Of a stretch of DNA of 64,000 bases, positions 34,438-44,089 are shown one piece after another (positions within the stretch are counted from its first letter, which is position 1; each line of letters begins with the position of its first letter). The position numbers and the translations under genes are program-made. The stretch comes from Megasphaera stantonii. Lineage in GTDB: Bacteria; Bacillota; Negativicutes; Veillonellales; Megasphaeraceae. The notes beneath the pieces were generated by a model. The model worked only from the letters and a program-made list of their open reading frames with translations. It had not been told where the DNA came from and ran no database searches. The stretch covers positions 620,001 to 684,000 of the forward strand of contig NZ_CP029462.1 of the NCBI RefSeq assembly GCF_003367905.1, given 5' to 3'.

Positions 34438-35142
34438 TTATGGGATTTGGAGAAGATCCCGTATCACCGCTCCGGCTAAAATGAGTCCGGCTGCCGACGG
34501 CACGAAGGAAATACTGCCTATGCCGGAACAGCCTTCTTCCCGCCGTACTGGCCGGGGCGTCTCTTTGGAATATACGACCTTGACGCGGCGGATATTCCGC
34601 TTTTTCAGCTCCCTCCGCATCACCTTGGCCAGGGGATCGACAGACGTCTTCTCGATCTCGGCAATTTCAAACAGCTCCGGATGGAGCTTATTCCCCGCTC
34701 CCATAGCGGAAATGACGGGAATACCGGCCTCATAGGCTTCTGCTATGATATCGACCTTCGCCGCTACTGTATCAATGGCGTCAACGACGTAATCAGCGCC
34801 CGACTGCGCAACCAGGCCCGGCCGCTCTGCCGGCAGGTAAAACACGTGATGCGTTTCGACCTCTATGTCCGGATTAATCGACAAAAACCGCTCCTTCATG
34901 ACCTCGACCTTAGGCCGGCCAATAGCCGGCACAGTCGCCCCGAGCTGGCGGTTTACATTAGACGGGTCGTATACGTCGCCGTCGACGAGAATCAAGCGGC
35001 CGATACCGGCCCGGCAAAGGGCCTCGGCCACAAAGGAACCGACGCCGCCGACGCCGAACACCAGCACCGTTTTGCCCGCTAGGGCTTCTACCTTATCCCA
35101 TCCCAGCAGCAGCGCCGTCCGCTGGGCGTATTCCTCCCGCAC
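34438..35142 (-). CDS. tcdA: tRNA threonylcarbamoyladenosine dehydratase (TcdA), ThiF/E1-like
   Basis: Converts t6A37 to its cyclic form ct6A with ATP. The 234-residue E1-like enzyme has the nucleotide-binding VLVFGVGGVGSFVAEALCRAGIGRL, the ATP/metal aspartate in LVDGDVYDPSNVNRQ and YVVDAIDTVAAKVDII. EEGCSGIGSISFVPSAAGL near the C-terminus is typical of TcdA (CsdL). It lies 3 bases downstream of a small VOC gene in a short operon. With tsaB/C/D/E elsewhere in the window, the t6A route looks complete. Confidence 0.93.
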   Translation of the reverse strand: MREEYAQRTALLLGWDKVEALAGKTVLVFGVGGVGSFVAEALCRAGIGRLILVDGDVYDPSNVNRQLGATVPAIGRPKVEVMKERFLSINPDIEVETHHVFYLPAERPGLVAQSGADYVVDAIDTVAAKVDIIAEAYEAGIPVISAMGAGNKLHPELFEIAEIEKTSVDPLAKVMRRELKKRNIRRVKVVYSKETPRPVRREEGCSGIGSISFVPSAAGLILAGAVIRDLLQIP

Positions 35143-35145
35143 GGC

Positions 35146-35508
35146 TTACCGTTCCGGAACGACTTCCAGCCAGTAGCCGTCGGGGTCGACGATAAAATAA
35201 ATGCCCATAGCCGGATTTTCATAGACGACACAGCCCATTTCCTTATGCTTGGCCAGGGCCGCATCCATATCCTTGACGGAAAAGGCCGTATGGAACTCGT
35301 TTTCGCCGAGATTATAGGGCTCTTTTCTGTCTTTGAGCCACGTCAGCTCCAACTGGAAATCAGAAACGCCGTCGCCGAGATAAACAATCGTAAAATCAGG
35401 CTTTTCAATACGGCGCACTTCCGTAAGGCCCAGGGCTTCTTTGTAAAACTCCATGCTGCGCTGCAAGTCCAGCACGTTAAAATTAGTATGTCTGAATGTA
35501 AACTGCAT
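35146..35508 (-). CDS. Glyoxalase I-fold (VOC) protein, lactoylglutathione-lyase-like
   Basis: A 120-residue vicinal-oxygen-chelate protein with two beta-alpha-beta-beta-beta repeats: TFRHTNFNVLDLQRSMEFYKEALGL and FHTAFSVKDMDAALAKHKEMG. The metal ligands are at the usual places (His in FRHTNFNV, Glu in LELTW, His in EFHTAF, Glu in WLEVVPE). GloA-like enzymes detoxify methylglyoxal with a thiol; an exact substrate cannot be read. It sits between a YbaK-like gene and tcdA in one short operon. Confidence 0.88.
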   Translation of the reverse strand: MQFTFRHTNFNVLDLQRSMEFYKEALGLTEVRRIEKPDFTIVYLGDGVSDFQLELTWLKDRKEPYNLGENEFHTAFSVKDMDAALAKHKEMGCVVYENPAMGIYFIVDPDGYWLEVVPER

Positions 35509-35522
35509 GTGTAGGTTCCTCC

Positions 35523-36002
35523 TTATGCTTCTTCCTGCCAGCCTTTGGAAACGTCGACCCAGCCTTGAGACCGGGCGTAGAGTTCCAATTCCGGCAGCGT
35601 CAGTTCGATAGCGCTGTTGCCGCTGCCGCAGGCCGGAAAGACCGTTTCAAACCGCTTCAGCGATTCGTCCAGATATACGGTCACGCCGGGATTAACGGCA
35701 AAGGGGCAGACGCCGCCGACGGGATGTCCAATTAACCGTTCCACGTCGTCATGCTTGATCATCGTCGCCTTTTTATGGAACCGCGTCTTGAATTTATGAT
35801 TGTCCACGCGGGCGTCGCCGGCAAACAATACTAAAATCGGCCCGTCATCCAATAAAAACGACATGGATTTGGCGATGCGTCTGCCTTCCGTATGAAGGGC
35901 CGCCGCCGCTTCGTCGACAGTCGCGCTGGACTGATCCAGTTCCAACACGCGGTCAGCCATGCCCCACTGGGCAAAATACTCCCTTACCTTCTGAATAGAC
36001 AT
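35523..36002 (-). CDS. YbaK/EbsC-family aminoacyl-tRNA deacylase
   Basis: A 159-residue trans-editing domain protein (YbaK/ProX-like), which removes wrong amino acids from tRNA, typically Cys or Ala from tRNA-Pro. The conserved lysine is in GRRIAKSMSFLLDDGPILVLFAGDARVDNHKFK, and GHPVGGVCPFAVNPGVTVYLDESLKRF is the family signature. ATG at 36002, preceded by AGGAGGGGACAGAAAGG. It heads the VOC-tcdA operon. Confidence 0.9.
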   Translation of the reverse strand: MSIQKVREYFAQWGMADRVLELDQSSATVDEAAAALHTEGRRIAKSMSFLLDDGPILVLFAGDARVDNHKFKTRFHKKATMIKHDDVERLIGHPVGGVCPFAVNPGVTVYLDESLKRFETVFPACGSGNSAIELTLPELELYARSQGWVDVSKGWQEEA

Positions 36003-36085
36003 CCTTTCTGTCCCCTCCTGTATCATAGCGTTATTAGGTTTCATTATATTACCATTTGGAAAGGGATTCAAATAATTTTTACGAA

Positions 36086-39000
36086 TTACGGCAATTCGAA
36101 GTCAGCCGTACTGCCCCTGTCGGTCTTGTGGACGGCCAGGCGCGCGTCGATTCGCTCTCTCAGCTCCGGTACGTGGGAGATAATGCCGACGAGACGGCCG
36201 CCCTGCTTGAGCTCCATCAGAGCCTTTAAGGCGAAATCCAGCGTTTCTCCGTCGAGAGTACCGAATCCTTCGTCGATAAATATCGTATCGAGGTGAATGC
36301 CGCCGGAATAGGCCTGTACCACGTCGGCCAGTCCTAGGGCTAAGGCCAGGGAAGCCAAAAATGTCTCGCCGCCGGAGAGCGTATTAGCCGGGCGGGCGTA
36401 TCCCGTATAGTTGTCGAATACTTCGATATCCAGGCCGATGCGCCGCACGCGCTTGTCGTCCCACGAGCGGGAACGCTGCAGCTCATACCGCCGGCGGCTC
36501 ATCAAATCGAGGCGGGCGTTGGCCGCCGCCAAGACTTCGTCGAGAAGTGCTCCCAGCACATACCGCTCGAAGTTGACACCCGTATGCTGTCCGGAAATCA
36601 GTTCATATATGGAACCGACTGCCTCATACCGAGCCGACAGCTCCGCTTGCTCTCCCTGCCAGGCGGCAATCTGCTCCCGCCCCCGGCACAGCTCCTGTCG
36701 GCGTATCGCCGCGGCGGCACAGGATTCAGATAATCGCTGGCACAGCTTGTTTTTTTCGTCAAGCTGCGCCTTATATGCCGCCATATCTGGCTCCGGCTGC
36801 GAGGCGACGGCCTTTTCTTCCTGCGCTATCCGGCCCTGTATCTGCTGTACGTCCCGGTTATACTCGTCGACAGCCTGCTGCTCTCTGTCGATGGAGCCTA
36901 CAAAGGGCTGCAGTTCCCGGCATTGCTGCAGGCTTTCGATTCCAGCCTGTCGAACCCGTTCCTTCAAATCGGCGGCGTACTCTTTATATTGCTTTCGCAG
37001 AGCCGTCACCTGCTCCTGCAGCAGGCGTTCCTGCTCCGTCCAGCGCGCGGCCTCCTTTTCGGCGTCGACGACGGCCTTTCGGCTTCGTTCTGCCTGTTCT
37101 TCATAGGCTTTAACGCGCTGGCTCAAATCAGCCATATGCCGTCTCAGTACGGCGGCGTCCCGATATTCTGCCGGTACGTCCGCTTCGGCCTGTTTCTTCG
37201 CCAACTGGCTCTGCGCGGCGGCAAGTCGAGCCGCTTCCGCCTGCTGGCGGGACTGCTCTTCTTTTTGTATCCCTTCCTTTTGCTTCAGCTCCCATTGCGT
37301 CACGGCGGCCCTCGTCCGTTCTGCCTGGGCGGCTTGTTCGCCCAGGAGGCTAACCTTCTGCTTCTGCGCGTCCAGCCGTACCCGCCATTGGGCGGACGTA
37401 CATTCAAAAGGATACTGAGCACGCAGGTCGTCGCGCTGCCGCTTCAGACTTTGGAACTCCGCCTGTACGCGCTGGAGAGTCAGTTCAGCCTGACGGCGCT
37501 CCTCATCGCGCTGCTGAGCCTGCCGTTTCCGCGCTTCTACATCCTCTTTCCGCGGCATATGAGCCGCCAAAGGAGCCGGCATGGGATGATCCGTCGCGCC
37601 GCAAACAGGACAAGGCTCTCCTTCTTTCAGCTCCTTAGCCAGCAAAGCGGCCTGTCCCTGCAAAAACAAGGCTTGTACGCCTTCGTAATCTAGCTGCGCC
37701 TGCGCTGCCCCGGCGGCGGCCCGGCGGCAGGCGTCCTCGGCAGCCCGGCACGCGCTGTCCTTCTGCGAGATTTCCTCAGCCAAGGCCTCTATCGCCGCTT
37801 CTCGATTCAGCCTTTCTTCCCAGACAGCGGCCTGCCCTTTGGCCTGCTCCCATGCCGCGGCCAGCTCCGGCTGGCCGGCTACTTCCGCCCGTCCAGCGTC
37901 TATCCGGGCCTGCAAGGCCTCCCGTTCCTTCTGCAGCGCCGCCAATACCTCGTCGGCGCGCCGACTCTGGTCCGCCAGCTGCCGGGCCCTGCGGCACAGC
38001 TCTCCATACTGCTCGGCTTTTTCCGCCATACTCTGCAGCAGTATGAGTTGCCTTGCGTCGGCGTCATGGGCCGCGCCCTGCGCCTGCAGCGCTTCGGCCT
38101 CTTTGCGTACGGCCTGAAGTCGCTGTAGCGCCCCCTCGGCCTGTACGGCAGCTTCGCCGGCTTTTTGTCCGGCGGCGACGCCCTGGGCCTGTATCTCATC
38201 GAGCTGACGGCATGGTTCCGCCAGCAGCTGTGCGCGGCGCAGCACGTCGATATAAGCCTGTTTCTCCGCCATAGCTGTTTCCTGCTGACGCAGCTGATCC
38301 CGCAGCCTGCGGCTTTCCTTCAAATTCTGCCAATGGCTGTACACTACCTGCGCATCCTGGACTGTTTTCTGATAGACATCGCGGTCGGCTATGGCCGCGT
38401 CCAATTCGCCCTGACGCAGCCGTTGTTCTTCGTCTGCAGCTTGTTCCATAGCGGTCAGCGCCGCTGCATCGCCGGCTCCCAGGCTCTGCAAAAGCTGAGC
38501 AATGCGCTCCTTGCGCAAGTCGTACTGCGACAGGATATCGTCGTATTTTTCCTTTGCCAGCTCCTGCAGCCGGGCGTAGCGCTGGGTATGAAACAAGGTC
38601 TGCATAATCTGCTGGCGGTCCGCCGAGCTGGCCAGCAGCAAACGGCGGAAATCCCCCTGGGGCAGCAGGACGACCTGCCGGAACTGCTCGGCCTTAAAGC
38701 CCAGCAGCCGTTCCACCTCTTCGCCGACCTTTTTCGTCGCAATGACCGCCGTCTTTTCGCCCTTTTCGTCCACGGCGTATAAGGCGGCCGACGCCGCCGA
38801 TTTCTTTAAGCCAGTGCCGCGCTTTTTCGCTATCTGCTGCTCCGGCCTTCGCTCGACGCAGTACCGCGCCGGCCCGATGGCAAAGGCAAAGACGACGTAC
38901 GTCTCCTCTTCCGGCGAAGCATATTCACTGCGCATATGGGCGCCCGAGCGGCGGTTTCCGCTCGTTTCGCCGTACAGGGCATAGCACATCGCATCCAGTA

Positions 39001-39130
39001 CCGTCGTCTTGCCGGCGCCGGTCGGCCCGTATATCAAAAACAGCTTATGATCTTCCAGCCGGCGGAAATCAATAACCTGACGCCCGGCATAGGGACCGAA
39101 GGCGTTCATTTCCAAATATAATGGTTTCAC
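36086..39130 (-). CDS. sbcC: Exonuclease SbcC (Rad50-like ATPase)
   Basis: The ATPase subunit of the SbcCD nuclease, which cleaves hairpins and processes double-strand breaks. Start at GTG 39130, overlapping the sbcD stop in a GTGA; AAGGAG lies 10 bases upstream. Walker A is GPTGAGKTTVLDAMCYALYG, then two long coiled coils flank the zinc hook CPVCGATDHPMPAPL. The ABC signature is NTLSGGETFLASLALALGLADVV and Walker B is FIDEGFGTLD. The 1014-residue length is normal. Co-transcribed with sbcD. Confidence 0.96.
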   Translation of the reverse strand: MKPLYLEMNAFGPYAGRQVIDFRRLEDHKLFLIYGPTGAGKTTVLDAMCYALYGETSGNRRSGAHMRSEYASPEEETYVVFAFAIGPARYCVERRPEQQIAKKRGTGLKKSAASAALYAVDEKGEKTAVIATKKVGEEVERLLGFKAEQFRQVVLLPQGDFRRLLLASSADRQQIMQTLFHTQRYARLQELAKEKYDDILSQYDLRKERIAQLLQSLGAGDAAALTAMEQAADEEQRLRQGELDAAIADRDVYQKTVQDAQVVYSHWQNLKESRRLRDQLRQQETAMAEKQAYIDVLRRAQLLAEPCRQLDEIQAQGVAAGQKAGEAAVQAEGALQRLQAVRKEAEALQAQGAAHDADARQLILLQSMAEKAEQYGELCRRARQLADQSRRADEVLAALQKEREALQARIDAGRAEVAGQPELAAAWEQAKGQAAVWEERLNREAAIEALAEEISQKDSACRAAEDACRRAAAGAAQAQLDYEGVQALFLQGQAALLAKELKEGEPCPVCGATDHPMPAPLAAHMPRKEDVEARKRQAQQRDEERRQAELTLQRVQAEFQSLKRQRDDLRAQYPFECTSAQWRVRLDAQKQKVSLLGEQAAQAERTRAAVTQWELKQKEGIQKEEQSRQQAEAARLAAAQSQLAKKQAEADVPAEYRDAAVLRRHMADLSQRVKAYEEQAERSRKAVVDAEKEAARWTEQERLLQEQVTALRKQYKEYAADLKERVRQAGIESLQQCRELQPFVGSIDREQQAVDEYNRDVQQIQGRIAQEEKAVASQPEPDMAAYKAQLDEKNKLCQRLSESCAAAAIRRQELCRGREQIAAWQGEQAELSARYEAVGSIYELISGQHTGVNFERYVLGALLDEVLAAANARLDLMSRRRYELQRSRSWDDKRVRRIGLDIEVFDNYTGYARPANTLSGGETFLASLALALGLADVVQAYSGGIHLDTIFIDEGFGTLDGETLDFALKALMELKQGGRLVGIISHVPELRERIDARLAVHKTDRGSTADFELP

Positions 39131-40272
39131 AACAAGCCGTCTCCTTCCCGCTGCAGCATATCCGTCCACAAGTCGTCCATGCAAGCCTGCTCGGCCTCCG
39201 TCAGCGGCCGGTCCGGCATCATGGCCGTGGCAAAGCTCTCAAACAGCTGCCGCTCCGTAGTCCTGTGCAGGTCGAAGTCCCGTTCTCCCGTGCCGCCGCT
39301 TTGACGGTTCGGCATTTCCAGCGCCGCCGCTCGCGGATATTTCTGCCGCAGCTTAGCCATGCCGTCCAGAATCGGAGCCGTATCGGTCAGGCGGAACAGG
39401 ATATAGTCGTCGGTATGCAAGTCTTCGCCGGCCATGATATCCTCAAACAAGCCCTCGACGACGCGTACGTCATGGCGGGGAGAAAAGGGCAAAAACGACG
39501 TCGCCGTCCCGCCCTTTTCGTCTATATCCACGATGACGGCTCCTTTTTTCTGCCTCCATTCGCCGAAGGAATATTTCAGCAGGCTGCCGGCATAGCGCAC
39601 GTTCGGCCCGCCCACCTGCTGCGGCCCGTGGAGATGGCCCAGAGCCGTATACGTATAGTCGGAAAACAAGGCCGGCGAAACGGCGTCGCTTCCGCCGATC
39701 GACAACGGGCGTTCTGAATCGCTGCTTTCGCCGCCGGCAGCGAAGACATGGGCGACGCAGACCGTCCGCATCGCCGTTCCGGCGCGCCGGCTGTCTATGA
39801 AACGGGCTAAGGCGTCCTCATGGCTGCGGATCGTATCGTCGCCGAAATACAACCTGGCCGCTGCCGGCTCGATAAACGGCAGGAGCACAAAGGCCACGGG
39901 TCCATAGGCGTCATGCAGGACGACCGGCCCGATCAGCTTGTCGAGTTCCCCGGCAATATAAAACCCCTGTTTTTCCAGCATCCGGCTGCCGAAGGACAGG
40001 CGGGCCGCGCTGTCATGATTGCCGCTGATGACGAAAAAGGGAACCCCCGCTTCCGCCGTAATCTTCGTCGCGATTTCATCAAACAAGGCCACGGCGTCTG
40101 CCGGCGGCAAGCTGCGGTCGTATACGTCGCCGGCCAGCACGACGGCGTCGATGCCCTCGTCCCGGATCATCGGCAGAAGCTGTTCCGTCAGCACATAGGC
40201 CTGGTCGTCCGTCAGGTAATCGCCGTAAAATAGTTTTCCTAAATGCCAATCTGCCGTATGCAGAATCCGCAT
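39127..40272 (-). CDS. sbcD: Exonuclease SbcD (Mre11-like nuclease)
   Basis: The nuclease subunit of SbcCD. Metal-binding motifs are RILHTADWHLGKLFYG, VLAGDVYDRSLPP, VISGNHDSAARLSFG and ALGHLHGPQQVG. ATG at 40272 preceded by GGAGGGATTGCCT. The 381-residue length fits. Its stop overlaps the sbcC start, and the nfo gene lies 13 bases upstream, making a repair cluster nfo-sbcD-sbcC. Confidence 0.95.
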   Translation of the reverse strand: MRILHTADWHLGKLFYGDYLTDDQAYVLTEQLLPMIRDEGIDAVVLAGDVYDRSLPPADAVALFDEIATKITAEAGVPFFVISGNHDSAARLSFGSRMLEKQGFYIAGELDKLIGPVVLHDAYGPVAFVLLPFIEPAAARLYFGDDTIRSHEDALARFIDSRRAGTAMRTVCVAHVFAAGGESSDSERPLSIGGSDAVSPALFSDYTYTALGHLHGPQQVGGPNVRYAGSLLKYSFGEWRQKKGAVIVDIDEKGGTATSFLPFSPRHDVRVVEGLFEDIMAGEDLHTDDYILFRLTDTAPILDGMAKLRQKYPRAAALEMPNRQSGGTGERDFDLHRTTERQLFESFATAMMPDRPLTEAEQACMDDLWTDMLQREGDGLL

Positions 40273-40285
40273 AGGCAATCCCTCC

Positions 40286-41119
40286 TTATTCGCAGTATAA
40301 ATCCCGCAGCATAGCGATTTCCCTGGCGTAGCCGTCTAACTCGTTAGGAGTTTCCAGATAAAACGGCAGCGTCCGCAGGGCCGGATGGTTGATAATCTTC
40401 CGAAATGCCTCCAGTCCGATATGGCCTTCGCCGATTTTTTCATGCCGGTCCTTGCGGCTGCCCAGGGGATTCTTGCTGTCGTTGATATGAACGGCCTTCA
40501 GCCGCTCCAATCCGATAAGGCGGTCAAACTGCTCCAGCACCTCATCCAGGCGCTCCGTAATGTCATAGCCGCCGTCAAATACGTGGCACGTATCCAGGCA
40601 GACGCCTACCTTATCAGAAAATTGCACCTTGTCGATAATAGCCGCCAGCTCTTCAAAGCTGCGGCCTACTTCCGTCCCCTTGCCGGCCATGGTTTCCAGC
40701 AGCACCGTCGTCCTTTGTCCTGAAAACATGCATTGGTTCATCATGGACGCAATGAGGCGGATTCCCTCGTCCGCGCCCTGCCCGACGTGGCTGCCGGGAT
40801 GAAAATTGTAACGGCAGTTATCCAGATATTCCAGCCGCTGCAAATCCTCGCTCATCGCTTCGACGGCAAACTGCCGCGTTCGCTCCGTCTTGGAGCAGCC
40901 GTTGAGCGTATACGGCGCATGGGCCAGAATAGGCGCAAAATCATGGGCCGCCATGAGCTCGTTCAGCTGCTTCATATCGTCTATATCCAGCTTTCGGACA
41001 CTGCCGCCGCGGGGATTGCGCGTAAAAAACTGAAACGTATCGGCGCCGATGGTCAGAGCTTCCTCGCCCATATGGCGAAAGCCCTGGGAAACGGACAGAT
41101 GACATCCTATATGCAGCAT
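40286..41119 (-). CDS. nfo: Deoxyribonuclease IV (endonuclease IV)
   Basis: An apurinic/apyrimidinic endonuclease that starts base-excision repair. The 277-residue TIM-barrel protein shows the zinc-ligand motifs: [84 protein letters not shown] and [11 protein letters not shown]. It is downstream of perR and upstream of sbcDC on the same strand. Confidence 0.96.
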   Translation of the reverse strand: MLHIGCHLSVSQGFRHMGEEALTIGADTFQFFTRNPRGGSVRKLDIDDMKQLNELMAAHDFAPILAHAPYTLNGCSKTERTRQFAVEAMSEDLQRLEYLDNCRYNFHPGSHVGQGADEGIRLIASMMNQCMFSGQRTTVLLETMAGKGTEVGRSFEELAAIIDKVQFSDKVGVCLDTCHVFDGGYDITERLDEVLEQFDRLIGLERLKAVHINDSKNPLGSRKDRHEKIGEGHIGLEAFRKIINHPALRTLPFYLETPNELDGYAREIAMLRDLYCE

Positions 41120-41137
41120 ATTTCTTCACCTCGCATA

Positions 41138-41186
41138 AGAAAAAGGCTGCAGCAAATAGTATGTCACTTCGCTGCAGCGCTCTTCG
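41138..41186 (-). terminator. Putative terminator of perR
   Basis: On the minus strand GCTGCAGC recurs around a 19-base loop, followed by CTTTTTCTT, between perR and nfo. The long loop makes it uncertain. Confidence 0.45.
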
Positions 41187-41195
41187 TATTTTTTA

Positions 41196-41606
41196 TTATT
41201 CTGCCTCCTGGCAGTCCTTGCATACACCCAGGAAAGACAAACTCACGCCGCTGACAGAAAATCCTGTCTGCGCCTCGGCCTGTCTGGCCAGCTGGCCTTC
41301 GTCGATATCGACGTCGAGCACGCGGTTGCATTTGACGCACCGTATATGGGCGTGCTGGGATGTATTATAATCGTAGCGGTGGGCGTCTTCGCCGCACTGC
41401 AAAATTTTTACTACGCCGATTTTTGCAAAAATCTCCATGGTCTTGTACACCGTCGCCAAGCTCATCGATGGATACTGGGGCTGGAGCTGCTGGTAAATGG
41501 ATTCTGCGTTGGGATGGGTCATATTATGATCGATCGCATCGTATACAGCCAGCCGCTGCGGCGTAACCTTGTAGCCGTTACTCCGTAATAATTCGGCAAT
41601 ATTCAT
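41196..41606 (-). CDS. perR: Fur-family peroxide-responsive repressor, PerR-like
   Basis: A 136-residue Fur-family regulator. The ATG at 41606 is preferred over the longer reading because AAGGGGGG lies upstream. The winged helix is at 1-80 (KVTPQRLAVYDAIDHN and MSLATVYKTMEIFAK). Two zinc pairs, CVKC and CKDC, give the structural site. The regulatory ligands follow PerR: H-P (THPNAE), D and H-x-H in RYDYNTSQHAHIRC, and Asp rather than Glu at the position of B. subtilis D104 (RVLDVD). This Asp is what makes PerR oxidisable. A clear PerR box near its promoter (41683-41711) was not found. Confidence 0.85.
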   Translation of the reverse strand: MNIAELLRSNGYKVTPQRLAVYDAIDHNMTHPNAESIYQQLQPQYPSMSLATVYKTMEIFAKIGVVKILQCGEDAHRYDYNTSQHAHIRCVKCNRVLDVDIDEGQLARQAEAQTGFSVSGVSLSFLGVCKDCQEAE

Positions 41607-41682
41607 ATCGTTTCCCCCCTTTTGTGCAAGGATACTGAGCATACTAACTAAACATATAATATGCGAAAGTATTCTCTATTAC

Positions 41683-41711
41683 ATTGTAACGGTTATTAAT
41701 AGATTTTTCAA
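41683..41711 (-). promoter_or_regulatory. Promoter of perR
   Basis: TTGAAA (41706-41711), a 17-base spacer and TACAAT (41683-41688) on the minus strand, 77 bases before the perR start. Confidence 0.65.
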
Positions 41712-41735
41712 TATAAATAGATAAAATTTTTTAAT

Positions 41736-41764
41736 TTGACGAATACAAAATTTGCAAGCATAAT
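41736..41764 (+). promoter_or_regulatory. Promoter of tex
   Basis: TTGACG (41736-41741), a 17-base spacer and CATAAT (41759-41764) on the plus strand. Confidence 0.6.
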
Positions 41765-41791
41765 ATATACTGTATTAGAAAGGAGTTTTCC

Positions 41792-43981
41792 ATGACAGAC
41801 CAACACATTATTCAAACAATCGCTCATACGATACACGTGTCAGAAAAGCAAATCCAGACGGCCCTGAGCCTCCTGCAAAGCGGCAACACGATTCCCTTTA
41901 TTGCCCGTTACCGCAAGGAAGCGACGGGTATGCTGAACGAAATACAGCTGCGCCAAATCCAGGAGCAGTACGAATATGAACAAGCCCTGTCCAGCCGCCG
42001 CGAAGCCGTGCGCCAGTCCATTATGGAGCAAGGCCAGTGGACGGAAGAATTAGGACGTCTCCTAGACCAGGCCGGCAAGCTGCAGGAAATCGAAGATCTT
42101 TACATGCCTTACAAGCCGAAAAAACGGACAAAAGCGTCCATGGCCCGCGACGCCGGGCTGGAGCCGCTGGCCGACATCTTCTGGCAGCAGGACCCCCACG
42201 GTCCGTCTCCGGAAGAGGCCGCCGCGTCTTACCTGAACGAAACGATACCGACAATCGAAGACGCCATTGCCGGCGCGGCCAATATTTTAGCGGAACGCAT
42301 GTCCGAGCTTGCGCCGTACCGTCAGTATCTCCGCCGCGCCTTGTGGAAAACGTCAAAGCTGGAATGCGCCCTGTTAGTCGAAGAGGACGAAGCCAAGGCC
42401 ATGCTGACCTATAAGGACTTCAGCGGCCGCATCGCCTCCCTTCCCAGCCACCGCATACTGGCCATCAACCGAGGAGAAGCGCAGAAGCTGCTGAAGGTAA
42501 CTCTGACCGACACGCCGGACGCCAACATCGGCAAGCTCATACAAGACGTAACAGTCTGCGATTCGCCTTACGGGCAGATCATCGCCGCAGCAGCAGCCGA
42601 CAGCTATAAGCGCCTCATCTTCCCCCAGTTGGAACGGGAAATCCGCAGCGACCTGACAGAACGGGCCGAAAAGCAGGCCATTTCTATCTTCGCCAAGAAC
42701 CTGCGCAGCCTGCTCCTCCAGCCGCCCTTTGCCGGACAGGTAATCTTAGGCCTGGACCCGGGATACCGCACGGGCTGCAAGGCCGCCGTCATCGACGCGA
42801 CGGGCAACGTCCTCGATTACGGCGTCTGCTATTTGACCGGCTCGGAAAAACAGCGCCGCGCCAGCGCCGACACCCTCCTGAGCATGATTCAAAATCACGG
42901 CGTAACGCTCTTATCTATCGGAAACGGCACGGCCTCTTATGAAACGGAGCAGTTCGTAGCCAGCCTCATTCAGGAAAACGACTTATCCTGCCGCTACATC
43001 ATCGCCAACGAATCAGGCGCGTCGGTCTACTCTGCGTCCGATCTGGCTAGGGAAGAGCTGCCCGACCTGGATGTCACCATCCGCGGAGCCGTATCCATTG
43101 CCCGCCGGATTCAGGATCCCCTGGCAGAGGCCGTCAAAATCGACCCGAAATCAATCGGCGTCGGCCAATATCAGCACGACGTCAACCAAAAGTCCTTATC
43201 AGCCGCCCTGGACGCCGTCGTCGAATCCGTCGTCAACTACGTCGGCGTCGACCTCAACACGGCGTCGGCAGCCCTGCTGCAGCATGTATCGGGCTTGACG
43301 GCGGCCACGGCGGCCAATATCGTCGCCTACCGCAAGGAAAAGGGCCCCTTTCACAGCCGGCAGGAGCTGCTGTCGGTCAACCGCTTAGGCCCGGCTACCT
43401 TTACGCAGTGCGCCGGCTTCCTGCGCATTAAAGGCGGCGACGAACCCTTGGACAACACGTCGGTCCATCCCGAATCGTACGAGCTGACAGAAAAAATCAT
43501 CAGCCATTATGGCCTGACGAAAGCAGACCTCCACGACGAAGAGAAACTCCGCGCCCTGCAAAGCAAGGTGCAGATGAATGCCGTCCCCGTCCTGGCCGCC
43601 AAATTCCAGGCCGGCGAGCCGACGATCCGCGATATCCTGGAAGAGCTGCGCAAGCCGGGCCGCGATGTCCGCAGTGAATTCCCTCTGCCGCTGACGCGCC
43701 GCAACGTCGTATCTCTGGACGAATTAAAAATAGGAACCGTCGTCCGCGGCACCGTCCACAACGTCGTCGACTTCGGCGCGTTCGTCGACTTCGGATTAAA
43801 GACACCGGGGCTGATTCACCGCTCCGAGCTGTGCAATCATCCCTTCCGCCACCCGACCGACGTCATCAGCGTCGGAGACGTCGTCGATGCCGTCATCATC
43901 TCCGTCGACAGCTCCCGCGGCCGCGTCGGCTTATCGATCAAAAAATTAAAGCAATCCCTGAAAAAACCAACAGAATCCTGA
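41792..43981 (+). CDS. tex: Tex-family RNA-binding transcription accessory protein
   Basis: A 729-residue Tex protein, which binds RNA and affects transcription and virulence gene expression in some bacteria. Domains in order: N-terminal helical TEX region (1-180, IPFIARYRKEATGMLNEIQLRQI), YqgF-like RNase-H fold (about 320-450, VILGLDPGYRTGCKAAVID), helix-hairpin-helix pair (about 500-560), and a C-terminal S1 RNA-binding domain (about 650-720, GTVVRGTVHNVVDFGAFVDFGLKTPGLIH). GAAAGGAG precedes the ATG. Single-gene unit with its own promoter and terminator, divergent from perR. Confidence 0.96.
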   Translation: MTDQHIIQTIAHTIHVSEKQIQTALSLLQSGNTIPFIARYRKEATGMLNEIQLRQIQEQYEYEQALSSRREAVRQSIMEQGQWTEELGRLLDQAGKLQEIEDLYMPYKPKKRTKASMARDAGLEPLADIFWQQDPHGPSPEEAAASYLNETIPTIEDAIAGAANILAERMSELAPYRQYLRRALWKTSKLECALLVEEDEAKAMLTYKDFSGRIASLPSHRILAINRGEAQKLLKVTLTDTPDANIGKLIQDVTVCDSPYGQIIAAAAADSYKRLIFPQLEREIRSDLTERAEKQAISIFAKNLRSLLLQPPFAGQVILGLDPGYRTGCKAAVIDATGNVLDYGVCYLTGSEKQRRASADTLLSMIQNHGVTLLSIGNGTASYETEQFVASLIQENDLSCRYIIANESGASVYSASDLAREELPDLDVTIRGAVSIARRIQDPLAEAVKIDPKSIGVGQYQHDVNQKSLSAALDAVVESVVNYVGVDLNTASAALLQHVSGLTAATAANIVAYRKEKGPFHSRQELLSVNRLGPATFTQCAGFLRIKGGDEPLDNTSVHPESYELTEKIISHYGLTKADLHDEEKLRALQSKVQMNAVPVLAAKFQAGEPTIRDILEELRKPGRDVRSEFPLPLTRRNVVSLDELKIGTVVRGTVHNVVDFGAFVDFGLKTPGLIHRSELCNHPFRHPTDVISVGDVVDAVIISVDSSRGRVGLSIKKLKQSLKKPTES

Positions 43982-43982
43982 C

Positions 43983-44023
43983 ACAACAGCCAGATGTGCC
44001 CCGGCATATCTGGCTGTTTTCCA
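43983..44023 (+). terminator. Terminator of tex
   Basis: AACAGCCAGAT pairs with ATCTGGCTGTT, followed by TTCC. Just after the tex stop. Confidence 0.75.
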
Positions 44024-44046
44024 TATTAAAGTATATCTCCGTATAC

Positions 44047-44084
44047 GAAAAAAAACGCTAGTGCATCACTGCACTAGCGCTCTC
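44047..44084 (-). terminator. Terminator of the tRNA Val-Glu-Asn cluster
   Basis: On the minus strand AGCGCTAGTGCAG pairs with TGCACTAGCG and is followed by eight T. Confidence 0.85.
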
Positions 44085-44089
44085 GAGTC

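Noticed and set aside
41607-41790. PerR or Fur box between perR and tex
   Set aside because: TTACATTGTAA is palindromic but does not match the PerR 7-1-7 pattern; insufficient to call.
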